The notes under the pieces are model-generated. The model ran no database searches. It saw only the letters and a list, made by a program, of their open reading frames with translations, and was not told where the DNA came from. Position numbers and translations under genes: made by a program. This document shows, in pieces, positions 37,177-47,116 of a DNA stretch of 64,000 nt (the first letter of the stretch is position 1; each line of letters opens with the position of its first letter). Source of the DNA: Bacillota bacterium (GTDB lineage: Bacteria > Bacillota_A > Clostridia > Lachnospirales > Lachnospiraceae); the NCBI GenBank assembly GCA_023443625.1, contig JAEZTQ010000033.1, positions 1 through 64,000 on the forward strand, written 5' to 3'.

Positions 37177-37710
37177 TTACAAGCCCTGCTTTGTCTTATA
37201 AGCAAGAATTGCAGCTATGGTTTTGGCATCAAGAATTTCACCCTTAAAAATCATCTCTGTTAATTCTTCTATCCCATGTTTCTCATAGGTAACAAACTCG
37301 TCTTCATCTAAATTCTGCTTAGAGGGCGTGATATCTGTGGTATAATATATATCTATTCTTTCATTACTAAAGGCTACGGTAGTAAATAAATCAATTAGAT
37401 GAAATACCTTACCTGCCTTAAATCCCGTCTCCTCTTCGCATTCACGAATTGCGCAGCTACGGCTGTCCTCTCCATCATTTAAACCACCCGCTGGTATCTC
37501 AAGGGTATACTGATCTATTGCATTACGATATTGGCGCACCATGAGAATCCTCCCATCTGAATCAACAGGGATCATAGCAGCTGCACCTCTATGTTTTATA
37601 AAATCAAAATTAGTCTGCTTTCCACCTTCAATCTCTATCGTATCACTGTAAAAATCAATGATACGGCCTTTTTGAACTAAATCTCTTTTCAATCTCTTGT
37701 ATGGAATCAT
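37177..37710 (-). CDS. nudF: ADP-ribose pyrophosphatase (Nudix)
   Basis: This encodes 177 residues. It hydrolyses ADP-ribose to AMP and ribose-5-phosphate. The Nudix box is complete: PAGGLNDGEDSRSCAIR continuing into ECEEETGF, with the REUxEE metal-binding glutamates. The flanking IPVDSDGRILMVRQYR and the C-terminal LDAKTIAAILAYK fit NudF. GGAGG precedes the ATG. The neighbourhood (spoIIM, xerD) matches other Firmicutes. Confidence 0.92.
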   Translation of the reverse strand: MIPYKRLKRDLVQKGRIIDFYSDTIEIEGGKQTNFDFIKHRGAAAMIPVDSDGRILMVRQYRNAIDQYTLEIPAGGLNDGEDSRSCAIRECEEETGFKAGKVFHLIDLFTTVAFSNERIDIYYTTDITPSKQNLDEDEFVTYEKHGIEELTEMIFKGEILDAKTIAAILAYKTKQGL

Positions 37711-38134
37711 ACAAATCCTCCATTCTGTCTAAGCTAAGTGAAACAACTTTTTCATTTCACTTTACTTTTAATTTTGTTTTTCTCCTTATGTTATTACTTA
37801 TAATAACTTGTAGTCATTTTAACACAAACCCAATATAAAATAAAAGGAAATCTTTATCCTGTGGAAAAATCAAGAAGTCTTACAAGAAAGTGTCAGCTTG
37901 CTGACACTTCGTGCCCGAGGGGATTGCGAAGCAATATACTTCATACGCAAATTCATTTGCGTTATTCGCTGAGGTACGCATCCATAGCAGAGCGTTTTTA
38001 TTCAATAGGACGTAATTTCCTATTGAATAAATAAGGGTGTATAGTAAACCACGTAAGTTTACTATACACCCTTAATACTACTGAGTATTTAATTCTTCAT
38101 ATTACAAGGATACAATATTATTAACAACTTTTGA
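37711..38134. other. Intergenic region with stacked inverted repeats
   Basis: This gap between two minus-strand genes holds five hairpins. AAGTGTCAGC/GCTGACACTT is at 37888-37909, ATTGC/GCAAT near 37923-37935 and ACGCAAAT/ATTTGCGT near 37944-37961. A 13-bp stem lies at 37998-38030 and an 18-bp stem at 38032-38074. The last is well placed as the terminator of the aminotransferase gene. The remaining structures are unexplained. Confidence 0.6.
38032..38074 (-). terminator. Long perfect hairpin, probable terminator of the aminotransferase gene
   Basis: TAAGGGTGTATAGTAAAC pairs perfectly with GTTTACTATACACCCTTA around a 7-base loop, starting about 60 bases past the stop. The minus-strand tail is TTATTTATTC, only moderately U-rich. 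Confidence 0.6.
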
Positions 38135-39328
38135 TTATAAACTATCTGCAAAAGCTGCGATACGATCGAGACCCTTCTTTATCTGCTCCATAGATATGGC
38201 ATAGGAAAGGCGGATATGATCTGCAAAACCAAAGTCTTCACAGGGAATAACAGCAACATTATAATCCTCAATTAGAATTTGTGAAAGCCTATAAACATCA
38301 GCAATTTTGGAACCTTTATATTCTTTGTCAAGTATCTGACTAATGTCCACAAAGAGATAAAATGCTCCTTCAGGTTTTAATGCAGATACTAACTTTATAT
38401 CTGCTATTCTATCCATCATATAATCTCTTCTCTTTTTAAACTCTGCATGCATTGCTTTAACAGAATCTTGAGGTCCTACTAAGGCTTCATATGCTGCCTT
38501 TTGCGCAATGGAGTTAGGATTAGAGGTTTGATGACTTTGAACACTACCCATTAGTTTAGCAATCTCTTTGGAAGATCCAGTAAATCCAATTCTCCAGCCT
38601 GTCATGGAATAGCTTTTTGCAACACCACTACAGGTTATGGTACGTTTGTATATCTCATCATTTAGGGAAGCGATACTAATTGCTTCTCCCTCATAGATTA
38701 AATGCTCATACATTTCGTCAGAAACCACATAAAAGTCTTTTCTCACTGCAACTTCAGCGATTGCCTCAAGTTCTTCTCTCGTATATATCATACCGGAAGG
38801 ATTGCTAGGAGAATTAAGGATAAGGGCTTTTGTCTTCTCAGTACAAGCAGCTTCGATCTGTGCAGCTGTCACCTTGTAATTTTGTTCCTTCTCTGCTCTT
38901 ACATATACAGGAACACCATCAGCAAGCTTAACAATCTCAGGATAACTCAGCCAGTAAGGGGTTGGAATGATTACTTCATCTCCAGGATTACAGATTGCTT
39001 GAAAAACATTCGTTAAGGAATGTTTTCCACCATTACTAACAACAATTTGGTTTGTTTCATACTTAATATGATTGAAATTTAAAAACTTTTCACATATTGC
39101 TTTCTTAAGCTCCAACGTTCCATCTGCAGGTGTGTACTTTGTAAATCCAGCATGAATTGCTTTAATTGCCGCTTCGCAAATATTATCCGGTGTATTAAAG
39201 TCCGGTTCACCTGCTCCAAATCCTACAACATCAATCCCCATATCCTTTAGTTCCTTCGCCTTAGCTGTGATAGCCAGGGTTGAAGAGGGTTTAACTGCCT
39301 GAGCTTTTCTTGATAATGTTAATGCCAT
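38135..39328 (-). CDS. aspC: Aspartate aminotransferase (class I, PLP-dependent)
   Basis: This encodes 397 residues from the ATG at 39328 (MALTLSRKAQ), preferred over the ATG four codons upstream because GGTGGAAG gives proper spacing. It transfers amino groups between aspartate and 2-oxoglutarate. Visible features are GAGEPDFNTP, the PLP-contact region VSNGGKHSL, LNSPSNPSGMIY, SDEMYEHLIY (pyridine Asp) and the PLP lysine in CSGVAKSYSMTGWRIGF. It matches Bacillus-type subgroup I-gamma enzymes. It is monocistronic. Related aromatic aminotransferases are possible; the symbol is by closest resemblance. Confidence 0.9.
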   Translation of the reverse strand: MALTLSRKAQAVKPSSTLAITAKAKELKDMGIDVVGFGAGEPDFNTPDNICEAAIKAIHAGFTKYTPADGTLELKKAICEKFLNFNHIKYETNQIVVSNGGKHSLTNVFQAICNPGDEVIIPTPYWLSYPEIVKLADGVPVYVRAEKEQNYKVTAAQIEAACTEKTKALILNSPSNPSGMIYTREELEAIAEVAVRKDFYVVSDEMYEHLIYEGEAISIASLNDEIYKRTITCSGVAKSYSMTGWRIGFTGSSKEIAKLMGSVQSHQTSNPNSIAQKAAYEALVGPQDSVKAMHAEFKKRRDYMMDRIADIKLVSALKPEGAFYLFVDISQILDKEYKGSKIADVYRLSQILIEDYNVAVIPCEDFGFADHIRLSYAISMEQIKKGLDRIAAFADSL

Positions 39329-39391
39329 ATCTTCCACCATCCTTATATAATCATATACTATGTATTATAGATATCATTCATATTAATAACC

Positions 39392-39433
39392 AAGCCTTTT
39401 TGTAACCTGCAAACTTTGGGCAGCAGGTACCAG
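39392..39433 (-). repeat. Copy 1 of a ~40-bp dispersed element
   Basis: GCCTTTTTGTAACCTGCAAA continues into CTTTGGGCAGCAGGTACCAG. The same element with a few changes occurs at 51287-51331. It contains a CCTGC/GCAGG inverted repeat. It lies about 65 bases upstream of the aminotransferase start, in the same orientation relative to the gene as copy 2. Confidence 0.65.
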
Positions 39434-39650
39434 ATTGCCCATTGAATAATCTTTGATTTGTCAATCCAAACTCAATGAAAGGACTTATTGATATTTTTAT
39501 TACTGAAATCTTTAACACATTGTAATATATAAATTTGGATATTGCAACACAAATTTCAAAAAATTCACCAAAAGTATTTTCATGGGCTTTCATATGTCCG
39601 TGTGTCAAGGATTTTTTGTGCATTTTGTGCATTTTTCGTAATTTTATGCA

Positions 39651-39690
39651 CAAAAAAACCTTATAGACATAATATCTACAAGGTTTTTGT
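39651..39690 (-). terminator. Rho-independent terminator of rny
   Basis: On the minus strand AAAACCTTGTAGATA and GTCTATAAGGTTTT form a stem followed by TTTTTG. It begins about 25 bases past the rny stop. Confidence 0.85.
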
Positions 39691-39710
39691 TTTTAATCCA
39701 TGTGTACTAA

Positions 39711-41273
39711 TTATTTCGCATAGTCAGTTACTCTAGATTCTCTGATTACGTTAACTTTAATTTGTCCCGGATATTCTAATTCACTTTCAATTTTCTTAGA
39801 TAAATCACGTGCTAATAATACCATATCAGCATCGCTGATTTGCTCAGGTACCACCATTACTCTGACTTCCCTGCCCGCTTGGATAGCAAATGACTTATCT
39901 ACCCCCTTAAAGCTATTGGTAATATCTTCAAGTTGCTTTAGTCTGTTGGTATATGTTTCTAATGTTTCACGTCTAGCACCAGGTCTAGCTGCTGAGATTG
40001 TATCAGCTGCCTGAACAATGCATGCGATCAATGACTGGAATTCCACATCACCATGGTGAGCTTCAACAGCATTGATAACAATCGGTGATTCCTTATATTT
40101 TCTACATAAGTCAACACCAATCTGTACATGAGTTCCTTCCATTTCATGATCCACCGATTTACCGATGTCATGTAATAATCCGGCACGTTTTGCAAGTCTA
40201 ACATCCACACCGATTTCTCCGGCTAGAAGGCCGGATAAAATAGCCACCTCAATTGAATGCTTTAAGGCATTCTGTCCATAACTTGTCCTAAATTTCATCT
40301 TGCCGAGAAGCTTTACTAGCTCTGGATGTATTCCATGTACTCCTACTTCTAAGGTAGCAGCCTCTCCCGATTCCCTTATCATTACTTCAACTTCTTTTTG
40401 AGCTTTTTCTACCATTTCTTCAATTCTGGCGGGATGAATTCTTCCGTCAACAATGAGTTTTTCAAGTGCAATTCTTGCAACTTCTCTCCTAATTGGATCA
40501 AAAGCTGATAAAATTACAGCCTCCGGTGTATCATCAATAATCAAATCTACACCTGTCATAGTTTCTAACGTTCTGATATTACGTCCTTCTCTACCAATAA
40601 TGCGACCTTTCATCTCATCATTAGGAAGTTGTACAACGGAAATCGTTGTTTCAGCAACATGATCTGCAGCACATCTCTGAATTGCAGTAACTACATAATC
40701 CTTTGCTTTCTTATCCGCTTCTTCTTTGGCCTTGTTTTCCAAATCCTTTATAAGCAAAGCGGTTTCATGTTTTACTTCTTCTTCAACAGTCTTAATTAGA
40801 TATTCCTTAGCTTGTTCGGAGGTTAATCCTGAAATCTTTTCCAACTCCTGCAGCTGTTTTTCGTGGAACTCTTCCACTTCCTGCTTGACCTTGTCAAGCT
40901 CAGCTTCTTTTGCAGAAAGTCTAGATTCTTTCTTTTCCAGTGCTTCGGTTTTTCTATCTAAAGTCTCTTCTTTAGTTAGAACCCGTTTTTCATAGCGCTG
41001 TATCTCGGATCTGCGTTCTTTGGATTCTCGCTCGAATTCATTCTTAGCTTTAAGAGCTTCCTCTTTCGCTTCGAGCAAAGCCTCTCGCTTCTTAGTTTCA
41101 GCTGTTTTTAATGCTTCATCTATAATTTCTCTTGCCTTTTCGTCTGCATTGCCTATTTTCGCTTCATATACTTTAATGCGATAGGAAATAGCAATCTTCC
41201 ACGAAACAACAGCTACAACAACTAATAATACGATAACTCCAATTGCGACCGCAAAATATATAGGCTGTGGCAC
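39711..41273 (-). CDS. rny: Ribonuclease Y
   Basis: This encodes 520 residues. It is a membrane-anchored endoribonuclease that starts turnover and processing of many mRNAs in Firmicutes. An N-terminal helix (about 5-25) is followed by a long charged coiled coil (30-200), a KH domain ([19 protein letters not shown]) and an HD domain ([19 protein letters not shown] near 368). The C-terminal [17 protein letters not shown] is typical. The start is GTG with AAGGAGG 9 bases upstream. A consensus-like promoter lies at 41452-41480, and a strong terminator follows. It is complete and ordinary. Confidence 0.97.
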   Translation of the reverse strand: MPQPIYFAVAIGVIVLLVVVAVVSWKIAISYRIKVYEAKIGNADEKAREIIDEALKTAETKKREALLEAKEEALKAKNEFERESKERRSEIQRYEKRVLTKEETLDRKTEALEKKESRLSAKEAELDKVKQEVEEFHEKQLQELEKISGLTSEQAKEYLIKTVEEEVKHETALLIKDLENKAKEEADKKAKDYVVTAIQRCAADHVAETTISVVQLPNDEMKGRIIGREGRNIRTLETMTGVDLIIDDTPEAVILSAFDPIRREVARIALEKLIVDGRIHPARIEEMVEKAQKEVEVMIRESGEAATLEVGVHGIHPELVKLLGKMKFRTSYGQNALKHSIEVAILSGLLAGEIGVDVRLAKRAGLLHDIGKSVDHEMEGTHVQIGVDLCRKYKESPIVINAVEAHHGDVEFQSLIACIVQAADTISAARPGARRETLETYTNRLKQLEDITNSFKGVDKSFAIQAGREVRVMVVPEQISDADMVLLARDLSKKIESELEYPGQIKVNVIRESRVTDYAK

Positions 41274-41813
41274 AGGAGCACCTCCTTATTTAGTTTTCAT
41301 TGTACAATATGAGATTAACAAGATGAATCGACCCATTGTAAATTAAAAATTTACTTATCACAAATTCACTTGCTATGAATTTTCAAGAAGTGAAAGTACA
41401 AACACCCCACTTATTATAAATTCACTTATCAATAAATAATACAACACATAAATTTTATACTGTTTTTACTAATATGTCAAGTATACTAACGAATAATTTA
41501 TCTATTATGACAAAATATAGTATCAATATGTAGAAGGAATTAAGCTTCTACATACTATATAATCACAAATTGAATACTATTTATCAATAATTATGATTAA
41601 TTATTCAATGGCTGACAGGCTTTCTATCAAAAGAAATATAAAAAAACTTCATTTACCTATCATAGATGATTATTAACCATATAATTCAACCTATAACAGC
41701 AACAATAAAAAATTGAATAAGCTTTCATATAACATGCTCATAAAACTAAATAAAATAATGTATAATAATCCATATTGCATAGTAAGCTTAAATTGCAATA
41801 TGTGGAAAATCCC
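41274..41813. other. AT-rich intergenic region, 540 bp, with rny promoter
   Basis: Besides the rny promoter it holds three AAATTCACTT copies (about 41362-41430) in the rny leader. It also has a 9-bp hairpin ATGTAGAAG/CTTCTACAT at 41528-41553, which may be the miaB terminator side or a stray structure. I see no small gene. Confidence 0.5.
41452..41480 (-). promoter_or_regulatory. Sigma-A promoter of rny
   Basis: On the minus strand TTGACA (41480-41475), a 17-base spacer and TAAAAT (41457-41452). The leader is about 170 bases. Confidence 0.8.
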
Positions 41814-43268
41814 TTATTCTGATACCAATTTACCCATATAATAAAAACCCTTACTCTCTGTCAGATGTACTTCCACGATCTTACCAACCAAACTCACATC
41901 TCCAGGAAAATGTACCAATAGATTATTACTTAATCTACCCGTTAAAAGAGTATTATTCTGGCTATTTACTTCTTCTACCAGAACCTTCTGTATGGTATTT
42001 TCATCCTTACCGGCAGATTTAGCTGAACTTAACTGAACCTCCTTTAATAAGCGATCAAAACGTTCCATTGCTACCTTTTCTTCCACCTGATCCTCCATGG
42101 TAGCAGCAGGTGTTCCTGTTCTTTTGGAATAGATAAAGGTAAAGGCACTATCATAGCCCACCTTCTGTACCACCTCCATGGTCTCTAAGAAATCCTCTTC
42201 TGTTTCCCCTGGGAAACCTACGATAATATCTGTGGTAAGGGAGATATCCGGTACAGCAGTACGAATTTTATCTACCAATTCCAAATAACTTTCCTTGGTA
42301 TAACGTCTATTCATTAATCTTAATAATCTACTGCTTCCGGATTGAACAGGCAGATGCAAATGCTTGCAAATCTTATTACTATGCTTCATCACTTCAATTA
42401 ATTCATCGGATAAATCCTTGGGATGAGAAGTCATAAAACGAATTCTTTCAATTCCCTCAATTTTTTCAATTTCTTCTAAGAGTTTGGCAAAGCTCATAGG
42501 GGTATCTAAGGTTTTTCCATAGGAATTTACATTCTGTCCAAGGAGCATAATCTCTACAACTCCATCTGCTGCAAGAGACCTAATCTCCTCTAAGATATCC
42601 TTCGGATTTCTACTTCGTTCCCTACCTCTTACATAAGGCACAATACAATAACTGCAGAAATTATTACAGCCAAACATAATATTAACACCAGCCTTAAAGC
42701 TGTATTTACGGTCGTTAGGCAGACTCTCCACAATCATATCTGTGTCCTTCCACAAATCAATGACCATTCGCTTAGAATCCAAGCGTATCTGCATGAGCTC
42801 CGCCAACTTAAAGATATTGTGGGTACCAAAGATAATATCCACAAAGCGGTAGCTGGTCTTTATCTTCTCTACTGCCGAAGGCTCCTGCATCATACAACCA
42901 CAGATAGCTATCTTCATCCCTGGATTACTTTTCTTAAGTTTTCCTAAGTATCCTAGACGACCATAGACTCTATTATTGGCATTCTCTCTTACAGTGCAAG
43001 TATTATAAAGAACAAAATCTGCATTCTCTGTATCTGTCTCCTCATAGCCAATTTGCTTTAAGATCCCAGATATCTTCTCAGAATCACGGCTATTCATCTG
43101 ACATCCAAAGGTTGTGATACAGTAGGTTAAAGGTCTGCCTAGACGTTCCTTTTCCCCAAGACACCAGTTTCGTAATTTTGCAATGTAAAAATACTGTCTT
43201 TCTGGTTCATTGAATGGTTCTTCTGCATTAATATCTATCTTACTAAAATCAATATCAAAATTATTCAT
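41814..43268 (-). CDS. miaB: tRNA-2-methylthio-N6-dimethylallyladenosine synthase
   Basis: This encodes 484 residues. It is a radical SAM methylthiotransferase that modifies position A37 of tRNAs. The N-terminal UPF0004 domain has TFGCQMNSRDSEK, the Cys in LYNTCTVREN and a third in AICGCMMQ. The radical SAM cluster CxxxCxxC (FGCNNFCSYCIVPYVRG) lies near residue 205. QSGSSRLLRLMNRRYT and DIIVGFPGETEEDF are typical, and a TRAM domain ends the protein. All cluster Cys residues are present. The ribosome site is weak (TAGAG). Confidence 0.95.
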   Translation of the reverse strand: MNNFDIDFSKIDINAEEPFNEPERQYFYIAKLRNWCLGEKERLGRPLTYCITTFGCQMNSRDSEKISGILKQIGYEETDTENADFVLYNTCTVRENANNRVYGRLGYLGKLKKSNPGMKIAICGCMMQEPSAVEKIKTSYRFVDIIFGTHNIFKLAELMQIRLDSKRMVIDLWKDTDMIVESLPNDRKYSFKAGVNIMFGCNNFCSYCIVPYVRGRERSRNPKDILEEIRSLAADGVVEIMLLGQNVNSYGKTLDTPMSFAKLLEEIEKIEGIERIRFMTSHPKDLSDELIEVMKHSNKICKHLHLPVQSGSSRLLRLMNRRYTKESYLELVDKIRTAVPDISLTTDIIVGFPGETEEDFLETMEVVQKVGYDSAFTFIYSKRTGTPAATMEDQVEEKVAMERFDRLLKEVQLSSAKSAGKDENTIQKVLVEEVNSQNNTLLTGRLSNNLLVHFPGDVSLVGKIVEVHLTESKGFYYMGKLVSE

Positions 43269-43447
43269 CTCTACTTATATTCCTTCTATCATGCTTATCA
43301 TTCAGTAACTACAAAATTATAATATATGAAGCCAATAAATTCAATCCCAATCTCTTGTTAACTGGGTTTAAGGTTCAGACTGAAAAGGTAGTAAACAACT
43401 CTCAAAGAGAAAATGGTCTTATCAAAAGTTTTCTACTTATTGCTCCT

Positions 43448-43480
43448 AAAAAGCCTGTCACAAAGACGTGACAGGCTTTT
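43448..43480 (-). terminator. Rho-independent terminator after the chemoreceptor gene
   Basis: AAAAGCCTGTCAC pairs with GTGACAGGCTTTT around a short loop, about 20 bases past the stop, with a T run on the minus strand. Confidence 0.85.
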
Positions 43481-43500
43481 AGTTATGCCCATGGCATTTT

Positions 43501-44967
43501 TTACCCCATTAATTGAACCCCATTTTTCGTTTGGACATCAACTTCCTTTTCTATCTTGTCCAGCAACTCAAATATGTGTTTAGACAACATCTCAGCTTCA
43601 GCATAATAATTCTGAGCTTCAGACTTTTGAGAATTTTTAATTGCATCAATTACTTTGTGTCCACAGATGTGGAACTTATTATGTATTTCTTCAATGGCAT
43701 TCCAATCCTCCTTAATCGAAGGATGTCCGACAGATACTGTATGATAGAAATGACCAAACGCACATTTTGTACTATTTGTTTGAAGAGGATATATTTTACC
43801 TTCTTCTACAATGGTTTTTAAAGTTGCTACCCAATTTCCATGGGCTGTTCTGGCCTTTCTAATATTCATCTTAAATTCTTCATTGGTAATGTTATGCACA
43901 CTACCGCTTAAAGAAGCAAATAAATTCTTTGTAATTTCAGACATTCTATCATCCATGTTGGTTATTTGATTCGCCAGTTCCGCGCACTTCTCTGAATCAA
44001 TAAAAATCGTCTGTGCCATGGAATGAAGTTTTTCTGCATCTGTACTAGATGTTTCCATTGCAATATTTATTTCTTCTGTGGAAGTTTTTACCCCCGCCAT
44101 AGTTGTGTTCACTATTTGGACATCATCGATTGTCCTATTTAGTAATTCCATATTGCTTTGCATGGTTGCATATACATCATCAATTTTACTGCTCATTTCT
44201 GAGGAGGCTTCAATGGTATTTACCATGCTTTGTCTTCCGTTATCAGCCGCAGCTTTGATATGGGTCATAAAAGAGCTCATTCCCTCTAGGCTTTTCTTCG
44301 TATTTTCAGAAAGCTTTCTTATCTCAGAAGCTACAACTGAAAATCCTTTACCATTTTCTCCAGCTCGTGCCGCTTCAATGGTTGCGTTCAAGGATAGCAA
44401 ATTCGTCTGCTCTGCAATGGCTCCAACACTGCTGACAATTTCATTTACCTTGTTGACCAATTCAAACAATTCATCTATCTTAGTACTCATAATTGTTGAA
44501 TTTTCCATTACGTTTTCCTTTAGTTTATTTATTTCAGCTAATTTACGTATACTTTCATTGTTTCTTTCAATCAATTCCTTAGATGAATCCGTAAGTCTTT
44601 CCAGTGTTGTGGATGAAGCATTTACGGATTCTGATACTACATACATACTTGCAGTCGTTTCTTCTACGATTGCAAGGTTTGATTCACTGAGCTCTGCTGT
44701 CTCTTTTGCATAATCACTAAGATCATAGGATATCTGGGACATATTTACATCATAGCTACTCATCTGGGTTACAAGTTCAAGTAAATCCTTAGCAGATATT
44801 GAAATCATTTCTTCATTTTTAAAGAAACGATCACATATATCATATACTTCTTTGTGTAAATCATATTTTATTTCCGGTAGTGTAATCTCTTTTCCTTCCA
44901 TTTTGTTATTGATGTAATTTACAATACAGCGAGCTTCCTCACAATCACCTTGTTTTCTAAAGAACAT
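43501..44967 (-). CDS. Soluble chemoreceptor with C-terminal CZB (zinc-binding) domain
   Basis: This encodes 488 residues with no membrane helix. Residues about 100-350 are a methyl-accepting chemotaxis signalling domain, with the conserved hairpin tip reading [26 protein letters not shown] (positions about 185-205). Residues about 375-480 match a chemoreceptor zinc-binding domain: [26 protein letters not shown] and HNKFHICGH supply a Cys and several His. CZB proteins sense zinc or hypochlorite-type oxidants and relay to CheA. The N-terminal 90 residues are unassigned. GGAGG precedes the ATG. It is monocistronic with a strong terminator. Confidence 0.9.
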   Translation of the reverse strand: MFFRKQGDCEEARCIVNYINNKMEGKEITLPEIKYDLHKEVYDICDRFFKNEEMISISAKDLLELVTQMSSYDVNMSQISYDLSDYAKETAELSESNLAIVEETTASMYVVSESVNASSTTLERLTDSSKELIERNNESIRKLAEINKLKENVMENSTIMSTKIDELFELVNKVNEIVSSVGAIAEQTNLLSLNATIEAARAGENGKGFSVVASEIRKLSENTKKSLEGMSSFMTHIKAAADNGRQSMVNTIEASSEMSSKIDDVYATMQSNMELLNRTIDDVQIVNTTMAGVKTSTEEINIAMETSSTDAEKLHSMAQTIFIDSEKCAELANQITNMDDRMSEITKNLFASLSGSVHNITNEEFKMNIRKARTAHGNWVATLKTIVEEGKIYPLQTNSTKCAFGHFYHTVSVGHPSIKEDWNAIEEIHNKFHICGHKVIDAIKNSQKSEAQNYYAEAEMLSKHIFELLDKIEKEVDVQTKNGVQLMG

Positions 44968-45250
44968 AATAAACCTCCAAACTTTAGTAAAATATACATG
45001 TTGCCAAATTCTAGCTTAGCAGTAGCACTTATCAAAAGAGCTATTATTTACAACTTATATTACTACAAAAATCCAATAGTTTCTATACCCTTTATAAGAA
45101 AACTTCAGTATAATCGCTTCTAAGGATAACTAACATAAATCTCTATTTTGGAAGCTTCCGAAGATGTATCATAATAACTCTGCCATAAAAGGTTCAAAAG
45201 CTATCTTGTAGTTTGGAAGCCACACGCCAAATATATAGTCACGGGCTTTA
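44968..45250. other. Intergenic region without identified features
   Basis: This is a 283-base AT-rich gap between the chemoreceptor start and the end of the kinase-like pseudogene. I see no convincing promoter, hairpin or small gene. Confidence 0.4.
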
Positions 45251-46104
45251 CTACAACTTGCTTAAACGATCTCTAATCTCAATCACAATATCACTTTTTT
45301 CTTCCTCTGTACGATTGCTATGTAATTTCCTTACTAATAATGGAAGGATATACGGCTCACAAGACGGCAGCTCTTGACCTGAAAGTTTTTCATATGCATT
45401 GATAAAGGCAGGTATTATAAGGTCTTTCTTATCTAAGTAAAAATCAATCAACGCCTGTGAAACACCCTCAAAATTTGTTTCTTCTTTTGGGGTATACATC
45501 CATATATATTCGGCAATATCATACATGGGATTACCAACACCAGAATTCACCCAATCAATTAGCTTATATTCTCCTTGGCTAACAATTATATTATTTGGGT
45601 TAGGATCACCATGGCACACAGAGACACCACTTGGAAGGCTTTCAATTAAACTTATCATACGTTTTTTTCTTCCATTGATAAATACTCTGTGGTTTCCACT
45701 TCCCATATAAAACTATGATTTATATTCTTCCAATTAGGTATCTTAATCTTATGTACTTCATACAATGCTCTAGCAGTACCCTTGATATCCTCATAAAAAT
45801 TACTTTCAAAAAGATCAATCAACATCTCATTAGAATTTACTTTATCAATTTCCCATTGCATTTTTTCCTTAATTGTCATACCACAGTATTTTTCCATGAT
45901 ATATCCAACTCGACCATCCAACTCTACTATCTCGAAGACTTCTGGACAGGGAACCTGATTTTTATATGCATCTTTCATCTTATCGTATTCCCATTTTAAG
46001 GAATTAAATGATTCTCCTGCATTATAAAGTTTAATCACCTTACACTTCTCATAGTCAAACACTTCAGCTGTCGCACCTTTACCTATCAGTTTCCCAATAT
46101 TCAT
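45251..46104 (-). pseudogene. APH/choline kinase-type phosphotransferase, split by a frameshift
   Basis: Two overlapping frames make up one kinase-like protein. The first (46104 to 45655) carries the N-lobe: IGKGATAEVFDYEKCKVIKLY (P-loop-like and Lys) and YIMEKYCGMT. The second (from about 45690 to 45251) carries the catalytic loop CHGDPNPNNIIV and the metal Asp in YKLIDWVNSG. They join at an A7 run on the minus strand (45662-45668). One extra A would give EEKKRMISL in one continuous ~283-residue frame. The family phosphorylates aminoglycosides, choline or similar small molecules. This is a genuine pseudogene, a slippage-read gene or a sequencing error. Substrate is unknown. Confidence 0.8.
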
Positions 46105-46206
46105 CTTACGTACCCCATTTCATAAAATTTATTAATGCTTTATTTCATCTTTAAATATTTATAATTTTTACCTTGTATATATCCTTCATAATCCCTTTCA
46201 TGGTAT

Positions 46207-46395
46207 CTAAGCTTCTGGTGTTTCATACCCATACTTTAATGCAGCATCAATAATATGTATGTTGGAGGTTAATAGATCTTTTCCTGCTAATGAAAGTCGT
46301 CGATACCGGATATATTCCATAGCAGTCATATCAAGGACATTCCGAAATAAATGATTTATCAAGGTACTGCTTATATAGAAGTGACCAGCCAAACC
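46207..46395 (-). pseudogene. AraC-family DNA-binding domain remnant
   Basis: About 65 residues match the first part of an AraC/XylS helix-turn-helix pair: EELTIHGLAGHFYISSTLINHLFRN, then MTAMEYIRYRRLSLAG and the start of the second helix set, IDAALKYGYETPEA. A TAG interrupts where FSRAF-like residues should follow, and a TGA lies just before the domain. Both ends of the regulator are therefore missing. Upper limit may extend to 46416 (first ATG). It lies beside another broken gene, suggesting local decay. Confidence 0.65.
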
Positions 46396-46591
46396 ATGAA
46401 TGGTTAACTCTTCCATAAGATTTTCTGTTCACAAAACCAAAACCATAATTCCGTAATTACAAATTACTCCTACCTTTATTTTACTGTATAATTCCTATTG
46501 ATACAATCGAACATGATATTATTTTCTTTAACTATCTTCTATCCTATCCCTTTAAGAGATTTTAGCATTACGCTCCTCTTTAACGTAAAAT

Positions 46592-46624
46592 ATGAGCTGG
46601 TTCCCATAGACCAAACCAGCTCAT
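46592..46624 (-). terminator. Rho-independent-like hairpin
   Basis: ATGAGCTGGTT pairs with AACCAGCTCAT around an 11-base loop, about 60 bases past the stop of the 128-residue gene; T tail ATTTTACG is modest. Confidence 0.65.
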
Positions 46625-46685
46625 TACATAGTATAGACTTGCTTTTTCCAATAAGAAATACTTAGATGATAGCGATAGGTGATTA

Positions 46686-47072
46686 CTAGTCAATTGAGTA
46701 ATTATTCCATTCAATCTTCACTATTTCAGGCTTCTCACTGTTATATCTGACCGTATGCACCGATCTGGTACTGCTGTAGATACTAAGTTTATACGTATCC
46801 CCGCTTTTATCGGTAAATGCCAGATATCCCGCACCAGAACCGAAACCTTTGGGTCCCTGGGCATCTACATTGATTACATAATCATAAAACCCTGGAGAAC
46901 CTGTCAGGGTAATGCCATATACGCATCCACCATCATTAAATTTTATAATATCATGAAGCTGTGACGAATTATTAATGGAAACCTCTGAATTGACGGTCAT
47001 TCCATCCCTACGCTCAGCTTTGGAGTTTTCTCCTAATTTTGTTGCTGTAAAATCTGAAATCGGATATCCCAT
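46686..47072 (-). CDS. Hypothetical beta-rich protein, 128 residues
   Basis: I do not recognise the family. There is no signal peptide or membrane helix. The sequence alternates short hydrophobic strands with Gly/Ser/Asp turns (GCVYGITLTGSPGFYDYVI, GPKGFGSGAGYLAFTDKSG). It ends in VHTVRYNSEKPEIVKIEW, suggesting a compact beta sandwich. AGGGAGG lies 8 bases before the ATG, so it is probably expressed. It follows the Ig-domain protein gene with a 44-base gap on the same strand and may be the last gene of that operon. It could be a small binding domain partner; that is a guess from position. Confidence 0.6.
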   Translation of the reverse strand: MGYPISDFTATKLGENSKAERRDGMTVNSEVSINNSSQLHDIIKFNDGGCVYGITLTGSPGFYDYVINVDAQGPKGFGSGAGYLAFTDKSGDTYKLSIYSSTRSVHTVRYNSEKPEIVKIEWNNYSID

Positions 47073-47116
47073 AATATTACCTCCCTGGTATAATTTATAT
47101 TGATTAACTACTTTAA

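Noticed and set aside
39378..39653. Open frame of 91 codons upstream of the aminotransferase gene
   Set aside because: It spans the rny-side terminator region and the dispersed 40-bp element, has no ribosome site and an unnatural composition.
44078..44713. Plus-strand 211-codon frame opposite the chemoreceptor
   Set aside because: Antisense of a well-supported coding sequence; no start signal or domain.
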